From: an uncultured Microbulbifer sp.
GTDB lineage: Bacteria; Pseudomonadota; Gammaproteobacteria; Pseudomonadales; Cellvibrionaceae
DNA length: 64,000 bases
Direction: 5' to 3'
NCBI RefSeq assembly: GCF_947504145.1
Contig: NZ_CANNGQ010000006.1
Location: 43,792 to 107,791, forward strand
The first letter of the stretch is position 1; the number at the start of each line of letters is the position of its first letter. The notes beneath the pieces were generated by a model. It was not told where the DNA came from. It saw only the letters and a list, made by a program, of their open reading frames with translations, and ran no database searches. Of the stretch, positions 26,037-34,780 are shown one piece after another. Both the position numbers and the translations under genes were made by a program.

Positions 26037-27062
26037 ATGCAGTTTCCGAACAAGACTTACTCCCGCCTACTCCCAACGCCCCTGCGCATTCTGCAGAGCC
26101 TGTTGTGTGTACTGGCAATAACGGCCACCGCCGCGGTTGCCGACCCACTGCCCTCCTGGAATGACGGAAAGACCAAGACCGCGATTATCGAATTTGTGGA
26201 TAAGGTGACCCGCGAAGGTTCCCCAGACTTTGTCAAAGAAAACCAGCGAATCGCGACCTTCGACAACGACGGTAATTTGTGGGCGGAACAGCCGGTTTAT
26301 TTCCAATTGATCTATGCGCTGGACCAAGTCAAAAAGATGGCCCCTCAGCATCCCGAGTGGAAAACCCAGGAGCCCTTCGCCTCGATTCTCAAGGGCGATA
26401 AGAAAAAGGTGATGGCCAGTGGCAAAGAAGGCCTGATGAAAATTCTCGCCGCGACGCACGCGAATATGACCGCAGAGGAATTCCAGAGCAATGTCGCCAG
26501 CTGGCTCAAAACCGCGCGTCACCCGAAAACAAATCGTCCCTATAACGAGATGATCTACCAGCCCATGCTGGAACTGCTCGACTACCTGCGCGTAAACGGA
26601 TTCAAGACCTTTATCGTCTCCGGCGGCGGTGTGGACTTTATGCGGGTATTTGCCGAGCAGGCCTATGGTATTCCACCAGATCAGGTAGTGGGCTCCAGCC
26701 TGAAAGCCAAATACGAAGTGCGTGATGGAAAACCGGTGATTGTCAAACTTCCGGAAATCAATCTCGTGGACGACAAGGAAGGTAAGCCCGTCGGGATTCA
26801 CCAGTACATCGGACAGCGCCCCATCTTCGCCTCAGGCAACTCCGATGGCGATTATCAAATGCTGGAGTGGACCACTGCCGGTGATGGCCCCCGTTTCGGT
26901 CTGATACTGCACCACACCGATGCCAAACGCGAATGGGCCTACGACCGCAAGTCCCATATCGGCCAACTGAACAAAGGACTCGATGACGCCGAAAAAAAAG
27001 GCTGGATCGTGATCGATATGCAAAACGACTGGAAGAAGGTTTTCCCATTCGACCAACCGTGA
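26037..27062 (+). CDS. secreted HAD-superfamily phosphatase
   Basis: A 341-residue haloacid-dehalogenase-type hydrolase carrying a signal peptide (RILQSLLCVLAITATAAVAD), so it should act in the periplasm. The nucleophile motif is FDNDGNLW (DxD form), the second motif lies near TFIVSGGG, and the acidic pair appears in SGNSDGDYQML. The start at 26037 is chosen because the signal peptide begins there; an upstream codon at 25884 would add about 50 unlikely residues. It ends 56 bp before sulfatase 2 on the same strand, so the two may be co-transcribed. The substrate is unknown; phosphoserine-phosphatase-like enzymes share this layout. Confidence 0.85.
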   Translation: MQFPNKTYSRLLPTPLRILQSLLCVLAITATAAVADPLPSWNDGKTKTAIIEFVDKVTREGSPDFVKENQRIATFDNDGNLWAEQPVYFQLIYALDQVKKMAPQHPEWKTQEPFASILKGDKKKVMASGKEGLMKILAATHANMTAEEFQSNVASWLKTARHPKTNRPYNEMIYQPMLELLDYLRVNGFKTFIVSGGGVDFMRVFAEQAYGIPPDQVVGSSLKAKYEVRDGKPVIVKLPEINLVDDKEGKPVGIHQYIGQRPIFASGNSDGDYQMLEWTTAGDGPRFGLILHHTDAKREWAYDRKSHIGQLNKGLDDAEKKGWIVIDMQNDWKKVFPFDQP

Positions 27063-27118
27063 TCCTTTGACCCTACGAATATTCAATCATTCTTTTTCCC
27101 ACAGCCCCGGAGGGACTC

Positions 27119-28687
27119 ATGAAAAAACTCAGTTTACGGCGCATGCTCAAGGTGCCGCTTTCCGTCGCTGCGGCGGCACTGCTCTCGGTGTGTCATACCG
27201 CCGCGCAGGCGCAAGATAAGCCCAACATCCTCGTGATCTGGGGCGATGACATCGGCATGTGGAATATCAGTACAAACAGTAAAGGCATGATGGGCTATCG
27301 AACCCCCAACATCGACCGGATTGCCAACGAAGGCCTGTCGTTCACCGACTACTATGGCCAGCAATCCTGTACTGCCGGTCGCGCCGCCTTTATGGGAGGT
27401 AACGTACCTATCCGAACCGGCATGACGAAGGTAGGGCTCCCTGGCGCCGCGGAGGGCTGGCAAAAATCTGATGTCACCATTGCCGCCGTAATGAAAAGTC
27501 TTGGTTATGCTACCGGTCAATTCGGTAAAAACCACTTTGGTGACCGCGATGAACACCTTCCCACCAACCAGGGATTCGATGTGTTCTTCGGCAACCTCTA
27601 TCACCTGAACGCTGAGGAAGAGCCGGAAAACCGTGACTACCCCAAGGATCCGGAGTTCCGCAAAAAATTTGGCCCGCGCGGAGTAATCAAGGCCACCGCC
27701 GATGGCAAAATTGAAGATACCGGTCCGCTGACGAAGAAACGCATGGAAACCGTGGATGAGGAGACCCTAGCCGCGGCCATGGATTTCATCAAGCAGCAGG
27801 TAAATGCAGGCAAACCTTTCTTCGTATGGTGGAATGCGACTCGCATGCACTTTCGCACACATGTGAAAGAAGAGCATAAAAACCTCGCTGGTCCCAACAG
27901 CGATGAGTACCAAGACGGCATGGTTGAGCACGACCAGCATGTCGGACAGCTATTGGACCTTCTCGATCAATTGAAAATTGCCGAGAATACCATCGTCTTC
28001 TACTCCACCGACAATGGCCCACACTTCAATACCTGGCCGGATGCCGCCACAACCATCTTCCGTGGTGAGAAAAACTCGAACTGGGAAGGCGCCTACAGGG
28101 TACCAGCCTTTGTGCGCTGGCCGGGTAAATTCCCCGCGGGCAAAGTGCTAAACGGCATTGTCTCACACGAGGACTGGCTGCCTACTTTCGCTGCAGCCGG
28201 TGGCAACCCTAACATCAAGGAGCAGCTTCTCAAGGGTACCAAACTGATCGGTCGCAACTACAAAAATTACATCGACGGACACAATCAGATGGACTATCTG
28301 ACAGGTAAAGTCGATGAATCTCCGCGCCGCGAGTTCATCTATGTAAACGACGACGGTCAGATTGTGGCCATGCGATACGATGCCTGGAAAGCGGTATTCC
28401 TGGAAAATCGGGGCCAACGACTCGGCGTCTGGCAGGAGCCCTTCATTGAACTGCGGATTCCGCTGCTGTTTAACTTACGTCGCGACCCATTGGAACGTGC
28501 CCAGCATAACTCCAATACCTATTGGGACTGGTATATTGACCGCATATTCGTACTCGTTCCAATGCAGCAAATGGCGGCCAAGTTCCTGAAAACCATGCAG
28601 GATTATCCACCCAGTCAGACCCCGGGTTCGTTTAACCTGAAAAAAATTGAAGAGCAGTTGAAATCCGGTGCAGGTCATAGCAACTGA
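27119..28687 (+). CDS. sulfatase 2, formylglycine-dependent arylsulfatase family
   Basis: A 522-residue secreted sulfatase. GGAGGG lies six bases before the ATG. A signal peptide ends AQAQDKPN. The active-site cysteine of C-T-A-G-R is Cys84, to be converted to formylglycine. Other conserved blocks are VIWGDDIGMWN (calcium ligands), FGKNHFGDRDEHLPTNQGFD and YSTDNGPHFN. It shares long blocks with sulfatases 1 and 3 (for example NLYHLNAEEEPE and DYPKDPEFRKKFGPRGV), which marks them as paralogues. It ends at a strong bidirectional terminator shared with the DUF3604 gene. No sulfatase-maturing enzyme is encoded in the window. Confidence 0.93.
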   Translation: MKKLSLRRMLKVPLSVAAAALLSVCHTAAQAQDKPNILVIWGDDIGMWNISTNSKGMMGYRTPNIDRIANEGLSFTDYYGQQSCTAGRAAFMGGNVPIRTGMTKVGLPGAAEGWQKSDVTIAAVMKSLGYATGQFGKNHFGDRDEHLPTNQGFDVFFGNLYHLNAEEEPENRDYPKDPEFRKKFGPRGVIKATADGKIEDTGPLTKKRMETVDEETLAAAMDFIKQQVNAGKPFFVWWNATRMHFRTHVKEEHKNLAGPNSDEYQDGMVEHDQHVGQLLDLLDQLKIAENTIVFYSTDNGPHFNTWPDAATTIFRGEKNSNWEGAYRVPAFVRWPGKFPAGKVLNGIVSHEDWLPTFAAAGGNPNIKEQLLKGTKLIGRNYKNYIDGHNQMDYLTGKVDESPRREFIYVNDDGQIVAMRYDAWKAVFLENRGQRLGVWQEPFIELRIPLLFNLRRDPLERAQHNSNTYWDWYIDRIFVLVPMQQMAAKFLKTMQDYPPSQTPGSFNLKKIEEQLKSGAGHSN

Positions 28688-28701
28688 AAATTTTGGGAAA
28701 T

Positions 28702-28737
28702 AAAAAGGGCCCATATCGAAAGATATGGGCCCTTTTA
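28702..28737. terminator. bidirectional terminator between sulfatase 2 and DUF3604 gene
   Basis: A perfect 14-bp stem (AAAGGGCCCATATC / GATATGGGCCCTTT) with a GAAA tetraloop is flanked by A and T runs, so it should stop transcription from both convergent genes. Confidence 0.93.
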
Positions 28738-28756
28738 TTATTCAACCTTCAGAAAG

Positions 28757-30766
28757 TTACTTTGGTGAGTACCAGATGGGAGAACTAAATGCCCGCTCCT
28801 GTAATACCATCGGAACGTCACTATCCATCTCCACTTTATTGCGTACCTTGTCAAAAAGAGTCCAGCGCGGGGTTGGGATTTCCAGCACGCGCACGTAGTA
28901 CACCGCCTTGTGCTTGGGGTTGAACTCCTTGTCCTCGAAGTATCCGATCAACTGGGCATCGCCAATATCGTTGGTGTACTCGGCGGTTTTCAGGTTTACC
29001 GTATTACCCACGTGCTGAATGTGCCCCTGAGTGTCCATGGAGCGGTTCCCGGACCACTTCACGTTGTAGACCTTTTCATGGGGGCGGCCCCGGCCATCGA
29101 CCCAGCCTTTGACAATCTGCACACGATCCAGGTTGGCCCCGTCCGGATCTTTCATGGCGGCGACAAGGAAGCGAATAGGCTTACCGGATTTACCCCCGCT
29201 GAGTTTGCCGCCCATGGGCACGCCTTTTTCATAACCGCGCTTCACCATGTCTGCTTCAGCATCTGCCGGGGTAAAGTCGAAACCGCCGAAAAAGCGCACC
29301 GTCATACGCGGGCCGGTGGTGGCAAATGTTTCTTTGCGCATCATCGCGTCCCAGATGGCCTCACGGGTGTTTTCCGTCGCCCAGACACCGGTTACCCCGC
29401 TGGCGGACTGCTCCCAACCCACATATTCGCGGCCACCCGGACCAGAAATAACCGGGAACTTCCAGCGTTCCTTATTACTGGGTTCCAGGGTTTTGAATTT
29501 GCCGAAGTAGTTATCTTCTACCGGGGTCGACAGGCCGGTGTGGGCATCGGTACCGCCATTGGCGCCATACTGGAATGGATTCACGCCCAGCTTGTCCTCA
29601 ATGTGCATGCCATCAATCAGCGCCGGACGCCAGTATTCATAGCGGAAGGAGCCTTCGGGCTTGGGTTTCAGAATCAGGTTACCGCGATCCCAAAGATCCC
29701 AGTCAGCAAACTCGTCTTCTGGTGACAGGCTGGGATGCGACTCACTCTGTCCCTTGATTTGGCTTAATTCGTACAGGGGTTCAAAGCGCGCGCGCATTTC
29801 CGCCCATTCTTTGGTCATGGGGGAACCATCAAAGCGCTTGTGTTCAAACATGCGCCCGTTGGACATATTGCCATTGTGCGGAATCGCCAATACCCGGCCG
29901 CCGGTCTTGTCTTCGTAGGCCGCCATCCAGGCCCAAAGCTTTTCCGGGTCCTCTGTTTCGAAGGTGGTGAGCGGCAGCAGGCTTCGGGTTTTGCTGGCGT
30001 CGTCGCGGAAGATCACATTGCGGTGCAGGTTGTTACCGCCATCGGCGTTGACGGTCCACTCAAATGCAATGAAGGTGGTGAACTCACCGGGGCGATAGTA
30101 TTTTTCTGCCGCGTCGACGGTCTTTTCCCAGGCGGTCTTCATCCATTTCGGGTCCATGACCGCTTTCGGCAATTTCCCTTCGGATTGCATGACAATCAGT
30201 TCGCTTTTCGCATCCGCAGCGGCCTTCTCATCTCCAGAATTAAGGGCATCGTGCCAGCGCTTGAGGGTCTCATCCGCCATCAATTCCGGATTGCCGGCGA
30301 TCAGCTCGTTAATCACGCCCATACCATCGGAGTGGTCGGTGATCATGAACCAATCATAGGGGCGGCCAAGTTTCGCGTTCATGCCACTGTTGGACTTTAC
30401 TTCTTCGCCGGTGGCAAATCGGTACGCATCATCCGGCGACAGGATGGCGCCATCCATACCCGCATCGGCAGACCAACCGGTGTGCACGTGGGTATCACCG
30501 AAGTACGCCTGGGACGGGTGAGTTGTACTGGGAGCCGACGCAGAGGGCGAAGTTTCGGGCGTCGCTTCTGAGCCCGGCATTGGTGCCTTTCCCGTAGTCT
30601 CCGAAACGGGACCGTCCGCAGTGCCGTATTCTTCCTCTACCAATACCCCGGCTTTCCCACCCGCTGCATCGCTCGCTGCCGGCTTATCCTTATCGCGGTC
30701 ACCGCTACAGGCAGACAACGCAATAGCCGCCGCCAGAATCGAAATAGCCAGTCCCTGCTTTTTCAT
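28757..30766 (-). CDS. DUF3604 lipoprotein
   Basis: A 669-residue DUF3604 protein. The ATG at 30766 has GGAAGG just upstream and begins a lipoprotein signal peptide with lipobox ALSAC, so it is probably anchored in a membrane facing the periplasm. After a Ser/Pro/Thr-rich linker the domain opens with YFGDTHVHTGWSADAGMDG, which resembles the metal-binding start of PHP-type phosphoesterases (DxHxH). Further His/Asp-rich blocks include MITDHSDGMG and AIPHNGNMSNG, consistent with a metal hydrolase. The biochemical role is unknown. Its place between two sulfatase genes suggests a part in the same substrate's breakdown, which is inference. Confidence 0.85.
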   Translation of the reverse strand: MKKQGLAISILAAAIALSACSGDRDKDKPAASDAAGGKAGVLVEEEYGTADGPVSETTGKAPMPGSEATPETSPSASAPSTTHPSQAYFGDTHVHTGWSADAGMDGAILSPDDAYRFATGEEVKSNSGMNAKLGRPYDWFMITDHSDGMGVINELIAGNPELMADETLKRWHDALNSGDEKAAADAKSELIVMQSEGKLPKAVMDPKWMKTAWEKTVDAAEKYYRPGEFTTFIAFEWTVNADGGNNLHRNVIFRDDASKTRSLLPLTTFETEDPEKLWAWMAAYEDKTGGRVLAIPHNGNMSNGRMFEHKRFDGSPMTKEWAEMRARFEPLYELSQIKGQSESHPSLSPEDEFADWDLWDRGNLILKPKPEGSFRYEYWRPALIDGMHIEDKLGVNPFQYGANGGTDAHTGLSTPVEDNYFGKFKTLEPSNKERWKFPVISGPGGREYVGWEQSASGVTGVWATENTREAIWDAMMRKETFATTGPRMTVRFFGGFDFTPADAEADMVKRGYEKGVPMGGKLSGGKSGKPIRFLVAAMKDPDGANLDRVQIVKGWVDGRGRPHEKVYNVKWSGNRSMDTQGHIQHVGNTVNLKTAEYTNDIGDAQLIGYFEDKEFNPKHKAVYYVRVLEIPTPRWTLFDKVRNKVEMDSDVPMVLQERAFSSPIWYSPK

Positions 30767-30818
30767 GAATACCTTCCTTGGCAATCGAGTTTTTTTACCA
30801 GGCCTCTAACATCGTTCG

Positions 30819-32354
30819 CTAACGTTGTTGATGCGCCAGTGAATTGATCAATGTACTTACTTCACCCACCTGAACCGACATACTCTCCTGCACAGGTGGG
30901 AATTCCTGAAAGCTTTTTACAAATTTCTGAATCTGTGCACCAGCCGGGCCCAATGTCCAACTGCGATTTTCCGCCCATTCGTCGTAACCCCGAGCATCGA
31001 TAAAGCGCTCAAACGGATCCAGCTTGAGATTGATGATATATGGCGTGGTCAGAGGTATTTGAGTGCCCCGAAACCACTCTTCCTGATCAATGAACAGAAA
31101 CTTCCAGTCTCCGTGTCGCATGCCGTGGAAAGTGGTTTCTGTGAAGTAGTAAAATTCTTTTCGCTTTGTTTTCCCTTGATTCAGCAGCAGATCGGTCTGA
31201 TCGTACCCGTCCAGGTGGACCTTGAAGCTCTTGTCGCCGATCTTGGTTCCGGAAAGCAGTTTCTCTTTGATGTCTTTGTCACCAACGATGGACATAATGG
31301 TGGGAACCCAATCTTCCATGGCCATAAATTCACCTGTGGAGACACCCGCTGGAATGTGGCCCTTCCATTTCACCAACATCGGTACGCGAAAACCGCCTTC
31401 CCATCCGCCGACACCCTTTTCACCGTGAAACGGCTGGTTACCACCATCGGGCCAGGAGTTGGATGCAGCGCCGTTGTCGGTAGAAAACATCACCAGGGTA
31501 TTGTCTGCGACGCCAAGCTGATCCAGCAGATCCAGTAATTCACCAACATCGTCGTCCAGTTCCATCATGCCGTCGGCATAAATGCCATAGCCGCTTTTAC
31601 CCGCGTATTCCTTGCTCAGGTTGGTGCGGTAGTGCATTCGGGTGGTGTTGTGCCACACAAAGAAAGGCTTGCCCGCTTTAACCGCATCGGTGATAAAACG
31701 CTTGGACTGTACCAGCACCTCCTGATCCAGATTGCGCTGACGCTCCTGGCCCCAGGCGCCCATATCTTCAATTTCCTGTTTGCCATCCGACCGGGATTTC
31801 GAATGAACCACACCGCGCATCTTCAACCCGAACTCTTTTTGTACTTGCGGGTCTTTCGGGTAGTCATATTGCTCCGGGTATTCGCCGGCATTCAGGTGGT
31901 AAAGGATTCCGAAAAACTCGTCAAAGCCGTGATTGGTTGGCAGGTGCTCATCCCGGTCTCCCAGGTGATTCTTGCCAAACTGCCCTGTCACATATCCGTG
32001 AGGCTTGAGCATCTCTGCCAGGGTCGGGGTTTCATCTTGCAACCCCTGTTCAGCACCGGGTAGACCCACGGTACTGAGGCCGATGCGCATAGGGTACTGC
32101 CCGGTAATAAAGGAAGCCCGGCCCGCAGTACAAGAGGCGTGGGCATAGTGATCCATGAAAATCATGCCATCTTTGGCAATGCGATCAATATTGGGGGTAG
32201 AGCCACCCATCATCCCACGGTGGTAGGCACTGACATTCCACATGCCAATATCATCACCCCAAATGATGAGAATATTTGGTTTTTCAGCCGCTGATACATA
32301 AGTTGGGGATAGAAAAAAACAGAGCGCGCTCGCAATTAGTAGAAATATTTTCAC
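30819..32354 (-). CDS. sulfatase 3, formylglycine-dependent arylsulfatase family
   Basis: A 511-residue secreted sulfatase paralogous to sulfatases 1 and 2. The GTG at 32354 is preferred: it directly opens the signal peptide (KIFLLIASALCFFLS, cleavage near VSAAEKPN) and has AGGGG upstream. The longer frame to 32498 adds 48 residues without signal character. The modification motif C-T-A-G-R has Cys75. WGDDIGMWN, FGKNHLGDRDEHLPTNHGFDEFFG and FSTDNGAASN carry the other active-site residues. It lies 53 bp upstream of the DUF3604 gene on the same strand, so a two-gene operon is likely. Confidence 0.92.
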   Translation of the reverse strand: MKIFLLIASALCFFLSPTYVSAAEKPNILIIWGDDIGMWNVSAYHRGMMGGSTPNIDRIAKDGMIFMDHYAHASCTAGRASFITGQYPMRIGLSTVGLPGAEQGLQDETPTLAEMLKPHGYVTGQFGKNHLGDRDEHLPTNHGFDEFFGILYHLNAGEYPEQYDYPKDPQVQKEFGLKMRGVVHSKSRSDGKQEIEDMGAWGQERQRNLDQEVLVQSKRFITDAVKAGKPFFVWHNTTRMHYRTNLSKEYAGKSGYGIYADGMMELDDDVGELLDLLDQLGVADNTLVMFSTDNGAASNSWPDGGNQPFHGEKGVGGWEGGFRVPMLVKWKGHIPAGVSTGEFMAMEDWVPTIMSIVGDKDIKEKLLSGTKIGDKSFKVHLDGYDQTDLLLNQGKTKRKEFYYFTETTFHGMRHGDWKFLFIDQEEWFRGTQIPLTTPYIINLKLDPFERFIDARGYDEWAENRSWTLGPAGAQIQKFVKSFQEFPPVQESMSVQVGEVSTLINSLAHQQR

Positions 32355-32601
32355 ACATACCCCTGAGAATTTCGGAATTATGAGCTCAGACTTACCGGAT
32401 TCTGGCAATGGGTAGTATAGGCACCGCCTATTTTTATACGGGTTAAATGGCAGCTGAAACGTCTCATTAGCAAATAGAAGAGGTTTTGATGATGCCATAA
32501 ATCACTGTCACTCAACTGACGCCATGACCTGCGTCAACGGCTCAACGTGATATAAACTCTCTAAATCGGTAATTACTTACGCCAAGTTTCGAGGGGGCGA
32601 C
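32355..32601. other. 247-bp divergent intergenic region
   Basis: The gap between the sulfatase 3 and cation transporter starts must hold two divergent promoters. The CDF start is preceded by GAGGGGG. I see no clear operator, repeat or small gene here. Confidence 0.5.
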
Positions 32602-33720
32602 ATGGCTCAAGGCTCAAAAAAAGCAGTGCTCTATGCCATCTGTGTAAATGCCATCATCACGGTCCTCAAAGGGCTTGCCGCACTGGTAACCCATTCCGCC
32701 GCGATGATGAACGAAGCAGTGCACAGCCTGATGGATACCCTGAATCAGGTCTTTCTGCTGATCGGGCTAAAACGAGGCAGCCGACCGGCGGATACGGAAT
32801 ACGCCTTTGGCCATGGACAGAAAAAGTATTTGTGGAATCTTTGGAGTGCCATTGGGCTCTTCTCCATTGGTTGCGGGCTGGGGCTTGCCCATGCCTGGCA
32901 CGCCTGGCATAACCTCGGGCACTTCGTACGCCCGGACGCCATTTCACTACTGGGCTTTGATATCGCCCCCGTGTGGATTTCCGCAGTGGTACTCGTCATC
33001 GCCTTTGTTCTCGAAGGCTATGTGCTGCTGATTGCCGGCAAGGAGTTTTTTTCGCGCATGCGCGCTGCAGGCAGACGCAATCCATTCCGCTACCTGGCAG
33101 CCGCAGATGATCCGACCCTGATCGCGGTTCTGCTGGAAGACTCGATCGCCGTGACCGGCGTGATCCTCGCGGCAACCGGTATCGGCATGACCCAGGTCAC
33201 GGGTAACCCCATGTGGGATATCGGCTTTTCCGTATTGATTGCCATCATGCTCGGACTCACCGCGGTGTTCCTCGGCATGATCAACATGCGCTACCTCACC
33301 AATATTCGCGATCAGGGCGCCGAACGCGCCTTTCACGACATCGTCAAACGCCACCGCGAGGTGGAGCGCTATCACGACTTGCGCTCGGTGATTGTCGATG
33401 ACACACATACGGTGGTGGTCGCGGAAGTGGAATTGCGGGAAGAGGTACTGATGCGAGGCATGCAGGATCGAATTGCCCGGCACGAGCAGCAGTTACTGGA
33501 CCGGGTACCCGTACACCGGCGCACGGAAGCGGTGCTGGATTACGCGGAGACCCGAGCGATTGTCCAGGCAACACTGGAAGCGACGGAGGAGTTGATTGAC
33601 GAGCTGGAGGCGGAGCTGAAAAGGCGCTGCCCGCGGGTATTCCATCTGACCATTGAAATCGATGGCATAGCACCGCCATCCAAGCTGGATACACCGGAAC
33701 AATTGTCCCCACTTACATAA
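32602..33720 (+). CDS. cation diffusion facilitator (CDF) family transporter
   Basis: A 372-residue inner-membrane CDF exporter for divalent metals such as zinc, iron or manganese, driven by protons. Six hydrophobic segments occupy residues 10-230, and a C-terminal cytosolic domain of about 130 residues follows. Metal-site residues are suggested by NEAVHSLMDTLNQ in helix 2 (H-x3-D) and LLEDSIAVTG in helix 5 (E/D). The histidine-containing FGHGQKKYLW follows helix 2, as in other CDF proteins. The C-terminal domain is longer than the roughly 80 residues usual in YiiP-like members and has a conserved-looking HREVERYHDLRS helix. Specificity cannot be told. Confidence 0.9.
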   Translation: MAQGSKKAVLYAICVNAIITVLKGLAALVTHSAAMMNEAVHSLMDTLNQVFLLIGLKRGSRPADTEYAFGHGQKKYLWNLWSAIGLFSIGCGLGLAHAWHAWHNLGHFVRPDAISLLGFDIAPVWISAVVLVIAFVLEGYVLLIAGKEFFSRMRAAGRRNPFRYLAAADDPTLIAVLLEDSIAVTGVILAATGIGMTQVTGNPMWDIGFSVLIAIMLGLTAVFLGMINMRYLTNIRDQGAERAFHDIVKRHREVERYHDLRSVIVDDTHTVVVAEVELREEVLMRGMQDRIARHEQQLLDRVPVHRRTEAVLDYAETRAIVQATLEATEELIDELEAELKRRCPRVFHLTIEIDGIAPPSKLDTPEQLSPLT

Positions 33721-33820
33721 ATGCAAGCGGGCGTTCTCTGCGCCCTGTCTACTACTGCAGCGGCGTGCCATGCACGGACCGCTGCAGGAACTAAATAAAA
33801 ACCAAACAATAAAGCCGAAA

Positions 33821-34144
33821 TTACTTGGGTGGCAAAGTAACCGCAAATTCCACACCGCGGGTTACCCAACCGTCGAGGTCTGCCTCAATCGCATCTTCCT
33901 CGACGTAAACCATGCCCTTGAGTGGGCGCCCGGTGTAGTCCATAGGCCGGGTGTAGCGCTCGCCGAGAGCGGCCTGGTAATTGTCCGGGCCCACCCGCAC
34001 CATCAATTCCTCGCCCACCACACCGCAGGCCATGTTGCCATTCAACATAAAGGCGAGGCCGCCGAACATTTGCTTTTCCGTCAGACCGGCTTCTTCGTGG
34101 AGCACTTCGCGGACCTTTTCCACCAGTTCTTCGTTATACGCCAT
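33821..34144 (-). CDS. TfoX N-terminal domain protein
   Basis: A 107-residue protein consisting only of the TfoX/Sxy N-terminal domain: GLTEKQMFGGLAFMLNGNMACGVVGEELMVRVG is the family core. AAGGAG precedes the ATG. Full-length Sxy/TfoX also has a C-terminal domain and activates competence genes; stand-alone N-terminal proteins like this are common and not shown to do so. A DUF1801-family gene lies 40 bp upstream on the same strand. These two domain types are often neighbours, and they may form one small operon. Confidence 0.85.
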   Translation of the reverse strand: MAYNEELVEKVREVLHEEAGLTEKQMFGGLAFMLNGNMACGVVGEELMVRVGPDNYQAALGERYTRPMDYTGRPLKGMVYVEEDAIEADLDGWVTRGVEFAVTLPPK

Positions 34145-34184
34145 AGCGAACTCCTTGTTATTAAACGCAATTCTTTCGACTGAA

Positions 34185-34553
34185 TTACTTCTCTAGTGCT
34201 GAAGCCAGAACCGGTTTCAGGTCTTCAAACACGATATCGTCATTGTCACGAAAGTTCAGGCAACCGGTGCCACACTTGGCCTTCGGATGCCGATCGAGAT
34301 ACGGCTGTATATGTTCCCGGGCACAGGTGTACAGCGACACATAGTGCTTTTGACTGGCCAGCGCCACCCACCCCTCACCTAGCTCGTACGTGGGCATTTT
34401 GTACTTCAGGGAAAGTGTGACGCGGGGATAATTGGCAACGATGAGATTGTGTAGCTTGTGAATGCGCGCACTGCGCTGGGGTGGAAGTAAACTGATGTAC
34501 TCCGCTAGCAGCGTCGGTATGGAGGGTGTTACAGATTGCGATGGAGTGTCCAT
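34185..34553 (-). CDS. DUF1801 (YdhG-like) protein
   Basis: A 122-residue cytosolic protein with the DUF1801 pattern: a helical start (LAEYISLLPPQRSARIHKLHNLI), then LSLKYKMPTYELGEGWVALASQKHYVSLYTC and GTGCLNFRDNDDI near the C-terminus. The fold is related to iron-chaperone frataxin-like YdhG proteins, and the function is not established. It is 40 bp upstream of the TfoX-domain gene. About 225 bp separate it from the carbonic anhydrase stop; that gap contains the 8-bp repeat array and no gene. Confidence 0.8.
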   Translation of the reverse strand: MDTPSQSVTPSIPTLLAEYISLLPPQRSARIHKLHNLIVANYPRVTLSLKYKMPTYELGEGWVALASQKHYVSLYTCAREHIQPYLDRHPKAKCGTGCLNFRDNDDIVFEDLKPVLASALEK

Positions 34554-34712
34554 ACGTGAAACGTTATTGCGCTTATTGTTTTTAGTTTAGCAAAGAATCA
34601 AAAAAGTGCCCGGTCAGTCAGGGATTTAAATTCTCGGGGCACATTTCCTCAGGCGACAGCGGCATACCAGGGCGCCCGTTCAAGGCACCCGGCAAACCCA
34701 ATAACCGGACAG

Positions 34713-34780
34713 GTCAGCGGGTCAGCGGGTCAGCGGGTCAGCGGGTCAGCGGGTCAGCGGGTCAGCGGGTCAGCGGGTCA
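34713..34780. repeat. eight 8-bp tandem repeats abutting the carbonic anhydrase stop
   Basis: Eight perfect copies of GTCAGCGG run from 34713 to 34776, followed by a partial copy (GTCA). On the minus strand the unit reads with a TGA, and the first TGA is the carbonic anhydrase stop codon (34778-34780). The array therefore starts at the last codon and fills the immediate 3' untranslated region. Confidence 0.95.

Noticed and set aside
29840..30571. A 243-codon plus-strand frame opposite the DUF3604 gene
   Set aside because: Shadow of a well supported lipoprotein gene; no start signal or domain.
33821..34144. The TfoX-domain protein as a competence master regulator
   Set aside because: Only the N-terminal domain is present; full-length Sxy/TfoX proteins have a second domain, so no competence role is claimed.
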